From Mucilaginibacter aquariorum (GTDB lineage: Bacteria > Bacteroidota > Bacteroidia > Sphingobacteriales > Sphingobacteriaceae), in assembly GCF_024498135.1 (NCBI RefSeq), contig NZ_JANHOH010000006.1, positions 124,001 to 188,000 on the forward strand: a stretch of DNA of 64,000 bases, read 5' to 3'. The notes under the pieces are model-generated. The model did no database searches. It was not told where the DNA came from and saw nothing but the letters and a program-made list of their open reading frames with translations. Shown one piece after another: positions 28,401 to 37,306 of this stretch; positions within the stretch are counted from its first letter, which is position 1; each line of letters opens with the position of its first letter. Both the position numbers and the translations under genes were made by a program.

Positions 28401-29569
28401 CGGGCGGGCACGTAAGTGTACTACTAAACTTTAGGGATAACGCTATTGCATCACAGCGTCAACTGGAAATAAAAGTAATAGACACCGGTATAGGCATCCA
28501 CAAGGATAAGCTCGACAGGATCTTTGAACCGTTCTTTCAGAACGATATCCCCGGCTCTATGCTTAACCAGGGCAGCGGTATTGGCTTATCAATCACTAAA
28601 GAATTTGTAAGGCTGCATGGCGGCGAGATAATGGTAGAAAGCGAATTTAATCAGGGTAGCTGCTTTACCGTATTGCTGCCTTTACAGGAACTGGATGGGC
28701 ATTTATTTACCGATACGCCCCTGTTATTACAGCATACCGGTGATGCCCTGTTTGATTTGAAAGTTAGTAAGGCTATTCAAATTAAAGAAACCCGCGATGG
28801 TAAAAAGCCTACTGTGTTGTTGGTAGAGGATAACGACGATTTCCGCTTCTATATAAAGGATAACCTGAAAGAGGCCTTTAATATTATTGAAGCCGAGAAT
28901 GGCAAAAAAGGTTGGCAAAAAGCATTGGCCCAACACCCTAATCTGGTAGTGAGCGATATTGCCATGCCCGAAATGAACGGCATCGACCTTTGTTTAAAAA
29001 TAAAGAACGATACCCGTACATCGCATATCCCGGTGATACTGCTAACCGCGATGGCAGGCGAGGAGCAGCAGCTTAAAGGGTTGGGCACAGGTGCCAGCGA
29101 TTACATGACCAAGCCTTTTAACTTCGAGATATTGCTGTCGAAGATCAAGAATATATTGAGCCAGCAGGAGTACATGCGCAAAACCTATCAAAAGCAGGTA
29201 GAAGCCAAGCCTACCGAAATGCATGTAGAATCGCCCGAGGAGCTGTTTATTAAAAAAGTTTTGGTACTGATAGATAACAATATATCCAATCCCAACTTTT
29301 CGGTAGAGGAGTTGAGCAGTGATATGTGTGTTAGCCGCTATACACTGTACAAAAAGATCTTGCAGATGACCGGCAAAACCCCTAACGAACTGGTGCGCCA
29401 AATGCGCCTTAAACGTGCCGCACAATTACTGGAAACCGGCCACCTCACCATCTCGCAGATCTGCCATAAGGTAGGGTTTAAGAGCCAGAAATACTTTGTT
29501 AAAACCTTCAAAGCCGAGTATAACACTATTCCATCCCGGTATGCGGATAGTATGGTGGTTGGTGATTAG
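25409..29569 (+). CDS. Hybrid two-component system sensor/regulator (HTCS)
   Basis: HTCS proteins sense oligosaccharides in the periplasm and switch on the adjacent polysaccharide utilization genes. The 1386 residues hold a signal peptide, two seven-blade propellers of Reg_prop repeats (repeated W-I/V-G-T steps, residues about 30-720), a Y_Y_Y domain (about 735-805), a membrane helix (about 817-836), a histidine kinase with His875 in VSHEFRTPLS, an ATPase domain (GIGL near residue 1058), a receiver with phospho-Asp1183 (VSDIAMPEMNG) and an AraC-type DNA-binding domain (about 1285-1380). The start is a GTG at 25409; ATG 25439 is possible but would shorten the signal peptide. Its likely targets are the SusC/D genes 673 bp downstream and the mannan genes after them. 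Confidence 0.95.
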   Translation: MKGKTTCKAFMLTLLALFITVAVLAQNNEFQFSKLDITNGLSHNQVNAILKDSKGFMWIGTLSGLNRYDGYKFKVYKHIEGDTTSLNDDFIVTISEGPDNKLWIETRNGYNIYDPATERFSHDIGRYLRSLNIPAIGITAIKKDRFGNFWFLNANTGIYKYQASTKETTHISYKAGISASIYSNTVADLTSDSKGNIWLVYNKGILERIDPLNYRVNYRKQLDALPAGLNTGYRFFIDKQDDIWAFVPTYSSGVYYLNATLSLFKHIDKGSGPDGLNTNVVSNLIQDDKGRIWIATDHGGVNLLNKQGFKIKYITNREDDNKTIGQNSIIMLYKDDTGIIWVGTYKRGISYYHESIIKFPLYTHHLSDPGSLSFSDVNKFVEDKLGNLWLGTNGGGLVYFNRKDGSFKKYLHDANNPNSLTNNVIVSMCLDHEQKLWIGTYFGGLDCFDGKIFKHYKHNDAISGSLSEDRVWSILEDSDNNLWVGTLAGGLNLLDRKTDTFKHYKLKQGDPQSLYSNYISALIEDKRKNLWIVTSYGVDVLNKKTGKFSHYTHDDKNPNSLVNNNTNNILEDSKGLIWISTREGISVLDPLKNKFTNITRNDGLPDNTIIEMREDDNHNIWASSPNGLSNIIVNRGADKLSFGFINYNERDGLQGREFTMNASYKTRSGELIFGGGNGFNIFRPANLHTSKNIPALIFTDFQVFNKSVAVGEKVYGKVLLPNAITNANQIQLKYNENVFGIEFAALNYFDADKVKFEYTMQGFDKGWITADNITRKAVYTNLDAGDYIFKVRASNPGFWKSKEIYLHVTILPPWWKTTIAYILYALAFVGALFYLRHRGIQKIRAQFLLEKEREETQRLHELDLMKIKFFTNVSHEFRTPLSLIMAPVDRIIKQIQEPNIQKQLLLVNRNAKRLLNLVNQLLDFRKMEYQELKLYNQPGDIIGFIRDLSYSFTDVAEQKDIGFVFDAELDEFHTSFDQDKIERIIFNLLSNAYKFTQTGGHVSVLLNFRDNAIASQRQLEIKVIDTGIGIHKDKLDRIFEPFFQNDIPGSMLNQGSGIGLSITKEFVRLHGGEIMVESEFNQGSCFTVLLPLQELDGHLFTDTPLLLQHTGDALFDLKVSKAIQIKETRDGKKPTVLLVEDNDDFRFYIKDNLKEAFNIIEAENGKKGWQKALAQHPNLVVSDIAMPEMNGIDLCLKIKNDTRTSHIPVILLTAMAGEEQQLKGLGTGASDYMTKPFNFEILLSKIKNILSQQEYMRKTYQKQVEAKPTEMHVESPEELFIKKVLVLIDNNISNPNFSVEELSSDMCVSRYTLYKKILQMTGKTPNELVRQMRLKRAAQLLETGHLTISQICHKVGFKSQKYFVKTFKAEYNTIPSRYADSMVVGD

Positions 29570-29637
29570 TTAATAGCGGTTAGGAAGCTCACCGAGCTAT
29601 CGTCTATAAGAAAGCATTCTCTTCGCCAAATTCATTG

Positions 29638-29736
29638 CCGTTGGCTTCAGCCAACGGAACATAATCAACCCAACAAGCGGCTTTAGCCGAATATGCCCAC
29701 CATTAATGTCTACCATCTGTCGCTTCCTATGAAGCG
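29638..29736. repeat. Cluster of three short hairpins
   Basis: Three palindromes lie in a row: CCGTTGGCTTCAGCCAACGG (29638-29657), CGGCTTTAGCCG (29678-29689) and CGCTTCCTATGAAGCG (29721-29736). They look like a family of small mobile or REP-like hairpins. The first may also end HTCS transcription. Confidence 0.55.
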
Positions 29737-30048
29737 GGCTTTATAACTTATCTATACCCGGCAGTCTTCGCGTCTCTACGCCTTTGCGATAAATAACTAA
29801 ATAAAGAAATCCCACAAAATATAACACCTCCAGTCCCTGCATTGTAATACTATTTATGCACTTTATAAAGTACCTGAAATTAGCTTATAGGTGCACATTT
29901 GTAATTAATAGCCTTATCAGTATTCTTTTTTCATATTAATTATCTGTAAATCAGTATGTTAATACAGGTTGACATTTGTACCCCTATATATCCACAACAG
30001 GGCTTTTAATAGCATATAATTTTAACCCCAGAATAACCAATACTGCAT

Positions 30049-30130
30049 GGGTAGCAATTACCACAGCACTATTATATAAACCAATTAAACCAGTTTTTAA
30101 AATTATTAAATAAGGCGGGGTAGTAATTAC
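30049..30130. promoter_or_regulatory. Candidate operator: direct repeat GGGTAGYAATTAC
   Basis: GGGTAGCAATTAC (30049-30061) and GGGTAGTAATTAC (30118-30130) differ at one base and start 69 bp apart, about 110-190 bp before the susC-like start. The position suits an HTCS or AraC target. Pure inference from repetition. Confidence 0.3.
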
Positions 30131-30242
30131 ACCTGGAACGTGAATGCCAACGGTGCATTTATGTGGCATTTTACCGGCCTGTTTTTAAATGCGTACACCA
30201 ATTAAAATCAAATATAAATCAACCAAAAACTAACAAATCATT

Positions 30243-33200
30243 ATGGGAAAAATTCTACGAATAGCATTGCTGTTTGCTTCCTTTTTCATTTGTGCTTCAT
30301 CCATGGCGCAAACCGGGGGCACGGTAATCAAAGGAACAGTAAGAGATGAGACCGGCGCCCTGCCAGGGGCAACCGTATCTGTTAAAGATGGTAAAGGTGT
30401 TGCGGTAACCGATGTTAATGGCAAGTATACTATTACCGTTGCAGCGACGGCAAAAGTACTTGTCTTTAAATTCATCGGGCTCGAAACCCGCGAGGTTGCA
30501 ATAAACGGCCAAACGGTTATTGATGCCACACTTAAAGCATCAAACACCTCACTTAACGAGGTTGTAGTAATTGGTTACGGTAGTATTCGCCGTGCCAATA
30601 TCACTTCATCAATTTCATCAGTGGGCGAAAAGGACATCAAAAATTTACCCGTTGCCGGTATTGACCAGGCTATACAGGGTAAAGTTGCCGGTGTAACCGT
30701 GATGAACAACTCCGGTCAGCCGGGTGGTGGTGTTTCGGTTCGTGTGCGCGGTGTAACCAGCGCCACCGGATCAAACGAGCCACTATATGTAATAGATGGT
30801 GTACAGTTTGGCAGCGATAACAATACCAGCCTGAACCAGGATTTCCTGGGCGGCGGATCGGGACAGACAGGCCAGAGCGTTCTGGCAACACTGAGCCCAT
30901 CTGATATTGAGTCTATCGACATCTTAAAGGATGCTTCGGCACAGGCAATTTACGGTTCGCGCGGTGCAAACGGCGTTGTTATCATCAATACCAAACGTGG
31001 TAAAGCAGGCCAAAGCAAACTTAATTACGATGCTTATGTAGGTTTTTCTGAGATCCCTAAAAAGCTGAAAGTAATGGACCTTAGGCAGTATGCGCAATAC
31101 CGTAACTCGTTAGTGAACGAAATACGCGCGGTACCGGGAAGCGGACTGGATAGCACCCTGGAGTTTAAGGACCCATCGCTGTTGGGCCATGGTACCGACT
31201 GGCAGGATGAGATCTACCAGAGAGGGGTTGTAACCAGCCACCAGTTATCAGTATCGGGCGGTACCGAAAAAACACAGTTTTATTTTAGCGGTGGGTACTT
31301 AAACCAAACCGGTACACTTATTAAAACCGGTTTTGACAGGTATACCCTACGTGCAAGTATCGATCACCAGGTTAACAACTGGTTAAAAGCGGGCTTTACT
31401 ACTAATTTGTCAAAAAGCAGCCAGCAAATTGGTTTAAGCGATGGGTTTGATGCGGTAACCAGCACGGTGTTATATAACACGCCTGTATCACCTGTGCGCG
31501 ATATTTATGGTAACTACATTACAAATGCCAACGTTGGCGGTTACCAAATAAACTTAACCAATAATCCGGTTACGCTGGCGCAAAGCCGCGATGTTAGAAC
31601 AGGTAACAGCAAAGCATTAGGTGCGGTATATGCAGAGGTGAAAATTATAAAAGGGTTAACGCTAAGAAACGAGGCTAACTACAACTTTAACCTGGAAAGC
31701 AGCAGGGCGTATCAGCCGGAGATAATAAACAGTGTAACCGGCGACCTGATCTTATCGCCAAGCCGCATCCGTGAGCAGCGTACCCAAAGTTTATACTGGG
31801 ACGTTAAAAACTTCCTGAACTTTGACCGCTCTTTTGGCAAGCACAGCATTAGCGCTACCCTTGGCCACGAGATTCAACGGTCTGATTACGATTACATAAA
31901 CGCCAACCGTAACGGCTTGGTAGCAAACCTGCCATCGTTAAACGCGGGCCTTGCCGATCTTACTCAAGGTATTGGCGCGGGTGCAGGCACCTGGAGCATG
32001 GAATCGTACTTTGCACGTGCAGGTTATACTTTTAACGATAGATATGCTATATCGGGTACTGTACGCCGCGACGGTTCATCAAGCTTTGGTCCCGGTAAAA
32101 GGTGGGGTACATTCCCTGCGGTTTCTGCATCCTGGACAGTAACCAACGAAGACTTTATGAAGGATATGAAAAACCTGAGCTATTTAAAACTACGCTTAGG
32201 TTATGGCGAGGTGGGTAACCAAAGCACATCTGCAAATGCGTTTGTGTCAAACATTCAGTTATTTGGTACCGCGCCGTTTGGCCCGGGTAGCCTTCCATTC
32301 AACGTTGCCAACCCTGATCTGGGTTGGGAAGCTGTTAGAACATACAATGCCGGTATCGACTTAACCACGCTAAACAGCAGGGCCGAAGTATCTATCGATG
32401 TGTATAAAAAAATAACTACAAACATGCTTTTGGCAAGCCAGTTGCCATCTTTCTCGGGTTTAGGAACTAATTGGAACGATATCCAGTCGCCAATTACCAA
32501 TGCCGGCGAAATGACCAATACAGGTATCGATATAGGTATCACTTCGTACAATATCCAAAACAAAAATTTTAACTGGAAAACCAATATCACCTTCAGCCAT
32601 TACAAAAACACGCTGGTAAAATTAAATAACCCAACAGCCACCTTAACAGGTATTTTTAACGAGTATGGTGCAAGCAATCTGGTTTCGCTAACCGCGCCGG
32701 GCAGCCCAATTGGCAGCTACTATGGCTTTGTAACCGATGGTTTGTTTAAAAGCCAGGAAGAATTAGCCGCAGGGCCAATACCTGTAGGCTTAAATGTTTC
32801 CCCGGGTTCGTTATGGCTGGGCGATATCCGCTATAAAGATCTGGATGGCAACGGCATTATCAATGATAAGGATGCACGCGTTATTGGTAACCCTAACCCT
32901 AAATTTACTTACGGCTTTACCAACACATTCAGCTATAAAGGGATTGATCTTTCGGTGTTCCTGTATGGTAGCTATGGCGGTCAGATATTTAACTATACCC
33001 GCAGGCAAACCGAGGCAATGTCTAATTCAAACAATAACCAGTTGGTTACCGTGTTAGACAGGTACACTGCTTCGAACACCGGTTCAAACATGCCAAGATA
33101 TAACCAGTGGACCAACAACAACACTAAAATATCTGACAGGTATATAGAGAGTGGATCGTACCTGCGTATCCAGAACGTAGCATTGGGTTATAATATTCCC

Positions 33201-33398
33201 AAAAGTATTATGAACAAGCTTAAGATCGCGTCTATAAAACTTTATGCATCGGTACAAAACCTTTACACATTTACCAAGTACTCGGGCTACGACCCAGAGT
33301 TAGGTGCTATTAACAGTACAGTAGGTTTTATGAACGTAGATAATGGGCACTACCCAATACCACGCACCTTTACGTTTGGCACCAATATTCAGTTTTAA
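30243..33398 (+). CDS. SusC/RagA-family TonB-dependent outer-membrane transporter
   Basis: The 1051-residue protein imports oligosaccharides across the outer membrane with its SusD partner. It has a signal peptide (MGKILRIALLFASFFICASS), a carboxypeptidase-like domain at residues about 28-100, a TonB-box-like stretch LNEVVVIGYGS near residue 104, a plug domain (IDQAIQGKVAGVTV, then GANGVVIINTKRG) and a beta-barrel ending in TFGTNIQF with the usual C-terminal aromatic residue. The SusD gene starts 18 bp downstream. From context it carries manno-oligosaccharides. Confidence 0.95.
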   Translation: MGKILRIALLFASFFICASSMAQTGGTVIKGTVRDETGALPGATVSVKDGKGVAVTDVNGKYTITVAATAKVLVFKFIGLETREVAINGQTVIDATLKASNTSLNEVVVIGYGSIRRANITSSISSVGEKDIKNLPVAGIDQAIQGKVAGVTVMNNSGQPGGGVSVRVRGVTSATGSNEPLYVIDGVQFGSDNNTSLNQDFLGGGSGQTGQSVLATLSPSDIESIDILKDASAQAIYGSRGANGVVIINTKRGKAGQSKLNYDAYVGFSEIPKKLKVMDLRQYAQYRNSLVNEIRAVPGSGLDSTLEFKDPSLLGHGTDWQDEIYQRGVVTSHQLSVSGGTEKTQFYFSGGYLNQTGTLIKTGFDRYTLRASIDHQVNNWLKAGFTTNLSKSSQQIGLSDGFDAVTSTVLYNTPVSPVRDIYGNYITNANVGGYQINLTNNPVTLAQSRDVRTGNSKALGAVYAEVKIIKGLTLRNEANYNFNLESSRAYQPEIINSVTGDLILSPSRIREQRTQSLYWDVKNFLNFDRSFGKHSISATLGHEIQRSDYDYINANRNGLVANLPSLNAGLADLTQGIGAGAGTWSMESYFARAGYTFNDRYAISGTVRRDGSSSFGPGKRWGTFPAVSASWTVTNEDFMKDMKNLSYLKLRLGYGEVGNQSTSANAFVSNIQLFGTAPFGPGSLPFNVANPDLGWEAVRTYNAGIDLTTLNSRAEVSIDVYKKITTNMLLASQLPSFSGLGTNWNDIQSPITNAGEMTNTGIDIGITSYNIQNKNFNWKTNITFSHYKNTLVKLNNPTATLTGIFNEYGASNLVSLTAPGSPIGSYYGFVTDGLFKSQEELAAGPIPVGLNVSPGSLWLGDIRYKDLDGNGIINDKDARVIGNPNPKFTYGFTNTFSYKGIDLSVFLYGSYGGQIFNYTRRQTEAMSNSNNNQLVTVLDRYTASNTGSNMPRYNQWTNNNTKISDRYIESGSYLRIQNVALGYNIPKSIMNKLKIASIKLYASVQNLYTFTKYSGYDPELGAINSTVGFMNVDNGHYPIPRTFTFGTNIQF

Positions 33399-33416
33399 TT
33401 ATAAAAAATAAGCAAA

Positions 33417-35033
33417 ATGAAAAGAAAGATAATATTCCTGTTAGGTGCAATAGCTTGCTTTGGTATTGCATGTAAGAAGGATTTCCTTAACCATCCATCA
33501 ACAACCGCCCCTACAACAGATAATTACTATAACAATGCCGAGCAAGTGAACGGCGCTACCGGTATTTTATATAATGCTGTTTGGGGAGATTGGTTCGACA
33601 AAGCTTTTACATCAGTAGGCGATCTGTTAGGCGGCACCGTTACCGGTACACAGGGTAACGACCAGTATAACTCGTTTTACAACTTTAATATCCAGGGTAC
33701 CGATGGTTTGGTATCAAGCACCTGGAACTCCTGCTACAAGGCAGCGGGCCAGGCATCGGTACTGATACAAACATTTAGGGCTAAGAAAGAATTGCTTGGT
33801 GGCGCCAACACCGAGTTTTTAGACAGGGGCATAGCCGAGGCCAGGTTTATCCGTGGTTTCGCGTACTTCTACATAGGCCGTGCATTTGGCGATGCGCCAA
33901 TAGTTGATAACCCCTTAGATCTTACAAAACCGGGCGCTTACCTTGTACCTAAGTATCACCAGAAAGATGTTTTACGCTTTGCCCTGGAAGACCTGCAGGC
34001 AGCGGCAGATAACCTGCCAGAAATTGCAGCACAGGATGGACGCGTAACTAAATACGCAGCCCTGGGATTGCAGGCAAAGATCTATCTGTACATGAAAGAT
34101 TACCCTAATGCTGCTGCTAAAGCAAAGCAGGTAATTGATTATGCCAATGGTGCCGGTGCAAGTGTATTGGGGTTAAATGACGATTACAACGCCATGTTTA
34201 CAAGTTCTACCGTTGCAAATAAGAAAAACAAGGAAAACCTTTTTTCTTTAAGATGGCTTTCAGAAATGGGCTGGAATGGTGGTAACCGTTTCTCTATCTA
34301 CGCTGCTCCACAACCGCTTGTGCACCCAAAACCAACAGGTGGTAGTGGCTACTCGGCAGTTGTGCCTTCGTTTGATATGTTAAACCCGGCTACAGGTTAC
34401 GAAACCGCTGATAAAAGACGCGGCTGGTCGGTAATGCAGCAAGGTTTTCATAGAGATCTTTGGAAGAACGATAGTTTCCCTAATGGATTTACTTACGATA
34501 CAACCGGCAGGGCTACAGACGATCACTTTATTTTTACCGGCACACGCTCAAACATCCAAAAGTATATTGTTGGCCCAAACCGCGGTGCCGACGAGCCTGT
34601 TACACCTGATGGCCACACCAGCATGCCAACCTATATTTTACGTTATGCCGATGTATTGCTGATTTATGCCGAAGCTGTATTAGCTGGCGGCGGTTCAACA
34701 TCTGATGCAGGAGCGCTTGAAGCATTTAACAAAGTGCATAACAGGGCAGGCTTAACCAGTTTAACCGTTTTAACAAACAAGGATATTTTACACGAGCGTA
34801 AGGTGGAGTTTGCTTTTGAAGGCGATTACTGGTTTGATATTCAACGCCAGGGCTTTAATGATGCAAAATCAATTATCGCATCGCAGGAAAGAGGTACATT
34901 GAACAGTAACGGGCAGCTTACCAGCTTTAAGGCAACTTTAAGTTCGGCGGCGCAATTGTTCCTGCCTATTCCGCAGGCCGAAACCGTTCAGGATCCTAAA
35001 CTGCTTGAACCGGCTGTTGATTATTATAAATAA
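33417..35033 (+). CDS. SusD/RagB-family surface glycan-binding lipoprotein
   Basis: The 538-residue protein has a lipoprotein signal ending in the lipobox GIAC (Cys19) and the SusD fold: an N-terminal TPR part (ARFIRGFAYFYIGRAFGDAP near residue 142) and the C-terminal family motif LHERKVEFAFEGDYWFDIQR near residue 460. It caps the SusC barrel encoded 18 bp upstream and binds the glycan. The glycan is inferred to be mannan-derived from the genes that follow. Confidence 0.95.
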   Translation: MKRKIIFLLGAIACFGIACKKDFLNHPSTTAPTTDNYYNNAEQVNGATGILYNAVWGDWFDKAFTSVGDLLGGTVTGTQGNDQYNSFYNFNIQGTDGLVSSTWNSCYKAAGQASVLIQTFRAKKELLGGANTEFLDRGIAEARFIRGFAYFYIGRAFGDAPIVDNPLDLTKPGAYLVPKYHQKDVLRFALEDLQAAADNLPEIAAQDGRVTKYAALGLQAKIYLYMKDYPNAAAKAKQVIDYANGAGASVLGLNDDYNAMFTSSTVANKKNKENLFSLRWLSEMGWNGGNRFSIYAAPQPLVHPKPTGGSGYSAVVPSFDMLNPATGYETADKRRGWSVMQQGFHRDLWKNDSFPNGFTYDTTGRATDDHFIFTGTRSNIQKYIVGPNRGADEPVTPDGHTSMPTYILRYADVLLIYAEAVLAGGGSTSDAGALEAFNKVHNRAGLTSLTVLTNKDILHERKVEFAFEGDYWFDIQRQGFNDAKSIIASQERGTLNSNGQLTSFKATLSSAAQLFLPIPQAETVQDPKLLEPAVDYYK

Positions 35034-35062
35034 ATGATAACGTATTAAAATCATTATTGATC

Positions 35063-36139
35063 ATGAAAAATATATATAAATTATGGATGGTACTGTTCGC
35101 GTTTATTGCCGCGGCATCTGTCATCACATCATGTACAAAAGAGAATGCCAAACCGGCTGCGGCATCCTCAAGCCCAAAGGCTGATAAAATTCAGCCCGAC
35201 TCTGCCAAAGGCGGCGATATTTTAACGCTTACGGGCAGCGGCCTGGGCGAGATCCAGTCGGTAGTGTTTGAAAAAGGCAATGTGCCGGCCCCATTCAATA
35301 CGGTGTTTAACACAGGTAACGCCCTTATTTTCCGCGTGCCTGATACAGCAAATGGCGGTAAGCAAAACATTATTATCACCAATAAAATTGGTAAGCAGGT
35401 ATTGGTAAGCTTTAATGTTATAGCGTTGCCGGTTATATCAACGGTATCAAACTACAACTTTACAGGCAATACCGAGATCACCATTACCGGTAATAACCTG
35501 GCCGATGTTACATTGGTTAAGTTTAAAGGGTTTAACGATATAATAGACATTGTATCGCAAACCAAAAAAGAAATGGTTATAAAAATGCCGGCAAACAGTA
35601 CAGTTCCCGGCGCACCTCTTGAAATTACAAATGCAACCGGGCCGGTAACAACCACGCAGGTGTTTGAGAATATAGATATGGCGTATAAGATATTTACCGA
35701 TGGTTACGGCGCCGATGGATGGGCAAACAACTCATGGGGGCCGGCAACAATATCTACTACGGTATCTAAATCAGGCACAGCTTCTTTTGCTGCAACTTAT
35801 GGAAAGGGTAACTGGTCTGCAGATGGGTTCTCTAACTGGTGGCCTGGCCTGGCTTCTAAACCCGAGTATCAGTATTTAACATTCTGGGTAAAGGGCGCAT
35901 CGCAGGATTATACGCTATATCTTACGGCTGATAAACGCCCTAAGGGTTATGGTAATAACGATGAAACAACCCCGCTTACCATTCCGGCCAATGTGTGGAC
36001 CTACTTTAAGATCCCGGTTTCAACGGCCGCTCTTTGGAGCACAGGTAACACTTTAAATACCCTTGGCTTCTGGATAAAAGGACCAAATGATAGAGACGAA
36101 ACTTTCTATTTTGATGATGTCATTATTGTAAATCAGTAA
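35063..36139 (+). CDS. IPT/TIG-domain surface lipoprotein (SusE/F position)
   Basis: The protein has 358 residues from ATG 35063; a TTG two codons upstream is less likely. The lipobox ITSC follows the hydrophobic leader. Two IPT/TIG beta-sandwich repeats lie at residues about 40-120 and 125-205 (DILTLTGSGLGEIQSVVFEKG and TEITITGNNLADVTLVKFKG). The last 150 residues form a glycan-binding-like domain, with aromatic patches such as WSADGFSNWWPGL. It occupies the place of SusE/SusF-like surface glycan-binding proteins, 29 bp after the SusD gene, and ends the SusC operon. Confidence 0.82.
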   Translation: MKNIYKLWMVLFAFIAAASVITSCTKENAKPAAASSSPKADKIQPDSAKGGDILTLTGSGLGEIQSVVFEKGNVPAPFNTVFNTGNALIFRVPDTANGGKQNIIITNKIGKQVLVSFNVIALPVISTVSNYNFTGNTEITITGNNLADVTLVKFKGFNDIIDIVSQTKKEMVIKMPANSTVPGAPLEITNATGPVTTTQVFENIDMAYKIFTDGYGADGWANNSWGPATISTTVSKSGTASFAATYGKGNWSADGFSNWWPGLASKPEYQYLTFWVKGASQDYTLYLTADKRPKGYGNNDETTPLTIPANVWTYFKIPVSTAALWSTGNTLNTLGFWIKGPNDRDETFYFDDVIIVNQ

Positions 36140-36145
36140 TGTTTT

Positions 36146-36187
36146 AACCATCCGGCAGGCGGCCCAACGCCGGCCGGGTGGTTATTT
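36146..36187 (+). terminator. Terminator after the SusC/D operon
   Basis: An imperfect stem AACCATCCGGCAGGCG paired with CGCCGGCCGGGTGGTT is followed by ATTTCTATG, 6 bp past the stop of the TIG-domain gene. Confidence 0.65.
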
Positions 36188-36317
36188 CTATGATTAATTT
36201 TAATGCCGTTAATTATTGATGTGAGGTGGATGGCTGTGTTAAACAATTAAATATTTATACAATAAATGTTAAATTCGTATCAGTGTTCCCAGTTGAATAA
36301 ACCAATAATTATTTATT

Positions 36318-37193
36318 ATGCCAAATAACGTTATGCGTGAGATAACACCGCTTACTCCGAGCGATTGCTTTACTATTTTTTCGCGTGTAAAAAATAAGTT
36401 TGATTTCCCGCTTCATTACCACGAAGAGTACGAGTTAAACCTCATTATAAATGCCAATGGCGCCAAACGCGTTGTGGGTGGGCATATAGAGGTTATTGAT
36501 GATCTTGAACTGGTGCTGGTGGGGCCAAACCTTTATCACGCCTGGTTTACACACCAGTGCAAAAGCGAGGCTATAAACGAAGTTACCATCCAGTTTCATA
36601 AAGACCTTTTCGACGAAAAGTTTCTGCGCCGAAACCAGCTAAGCTTTGTGAAAAGTATGCTGGAGCGTTCGCAGCGGGGGATTGCCTTTTCGCCGGAAAC
36701 TATAGCAGCGTTGAAAGACAGGCTCTTATCGCTTGATAAGAAGAATGGGTTTGATGGTGTATTGGAGCTATTATCTATTCTGCACGACCTTTCTATTTCC
36801 CGGAATATGAAGACGCTTTCAGATCCGAGCTTTACAAATGAGAAGTTTTATTACAATAGCCGCCGCATAGAAAAGGTGTTTGAGTTTATGAATAACAACT
36901 ACAATAAACCGGTAAGCCTGGCCGAAGTTGCCCGCATAGCTAATATGCCCGAGGCATCTTTCAGTCGCTTTATAAAGAAGCGTACAGGCAAAACGTTTAT
37001 TGATAGTTTGAACGAGATTAGGCTTGGTCATGCCTCGCGCATGCTCATAGACAGCACTACTACCGTAGCCGAGATCGCCTATAAATGCGGCTTCAATAAC
37101 ATCTCCAATTTCAACAGGATCTTTAAGCGTAAAAAGTTTTGTATCCCCAAAGAGTTTAGGGAAACGTACACCGGCAACCGCATATTCATATAG
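36318..37193 (+). CDS. AraC-family regulator with cupin-like sensor domain
   Basis: The 291-residue protein has an N-terminal cupin-like domain with FPLHYHEEYELNLI near residue 32, the usual sugar-sensing fold of AraC proteins. Its C-terminal double helix-turn-helix includes VAEIAYKCGFNNISNFNRIFKR. It sits between the SusC/D operon and the symporter-phosphorylase-epimerase run, 114 bp ahead of the latter. It is probably a second, cytoplasmic regulator of the mannan genes, working alongside the HTCS that senses outside the inner membrane. Confidence 0.9.
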   Translation: MPNNVMREITPLTPSDCFTIFSRVKNKFDFPLHYHEEYELNLIINANGAKRVVGGHIEVIDDLELVLVGPNLYHAWFTHQCKSEAINEVTIQFHKDLFDEKFLRRNQLSFVKSMLERSQRGIAFSPETIAALKDRLLSLDKKNGFDGVLELLSILHDLSISRNMKTLSDPSFTNEKFYYNSRRIEKVFEFMNNNYNKPVSLAEVARIANMPEASFSRFIKKRTGKTFIDSLNEIRLGHASRMLIDSTTTVAEIAYKCGFNNISNFNRIFKRKKFCIPKEFRETYTGNRIFI

Positions 37194-37306
37194 GTTTATC
37201 GCCTTATTTTAACCAAATGCAAAATTTAAGGTTAAAATAGTATTATATATAGGGTAATTAAATCGTCTATTTTAGCGGGTACCAATTAAGACTAACTATT
37301 AACTAA

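Larger units (their letters stand above)
29570..30242. other. Long regulatory gap between HTCS and susC-like genes
   Basis: This 673-bp region has no convincing gene. The first 200 bp hold three small hairpins (listed separately). The rest is AT-rich and has two near-identical copies of GGGTAGYAATTAC at 30049-30061 and 30118-30130, plus two copies of ACATTTGTA near 29896 and 29972. A long leader is typical upstream of SusC genes. Confidence 0.5.
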
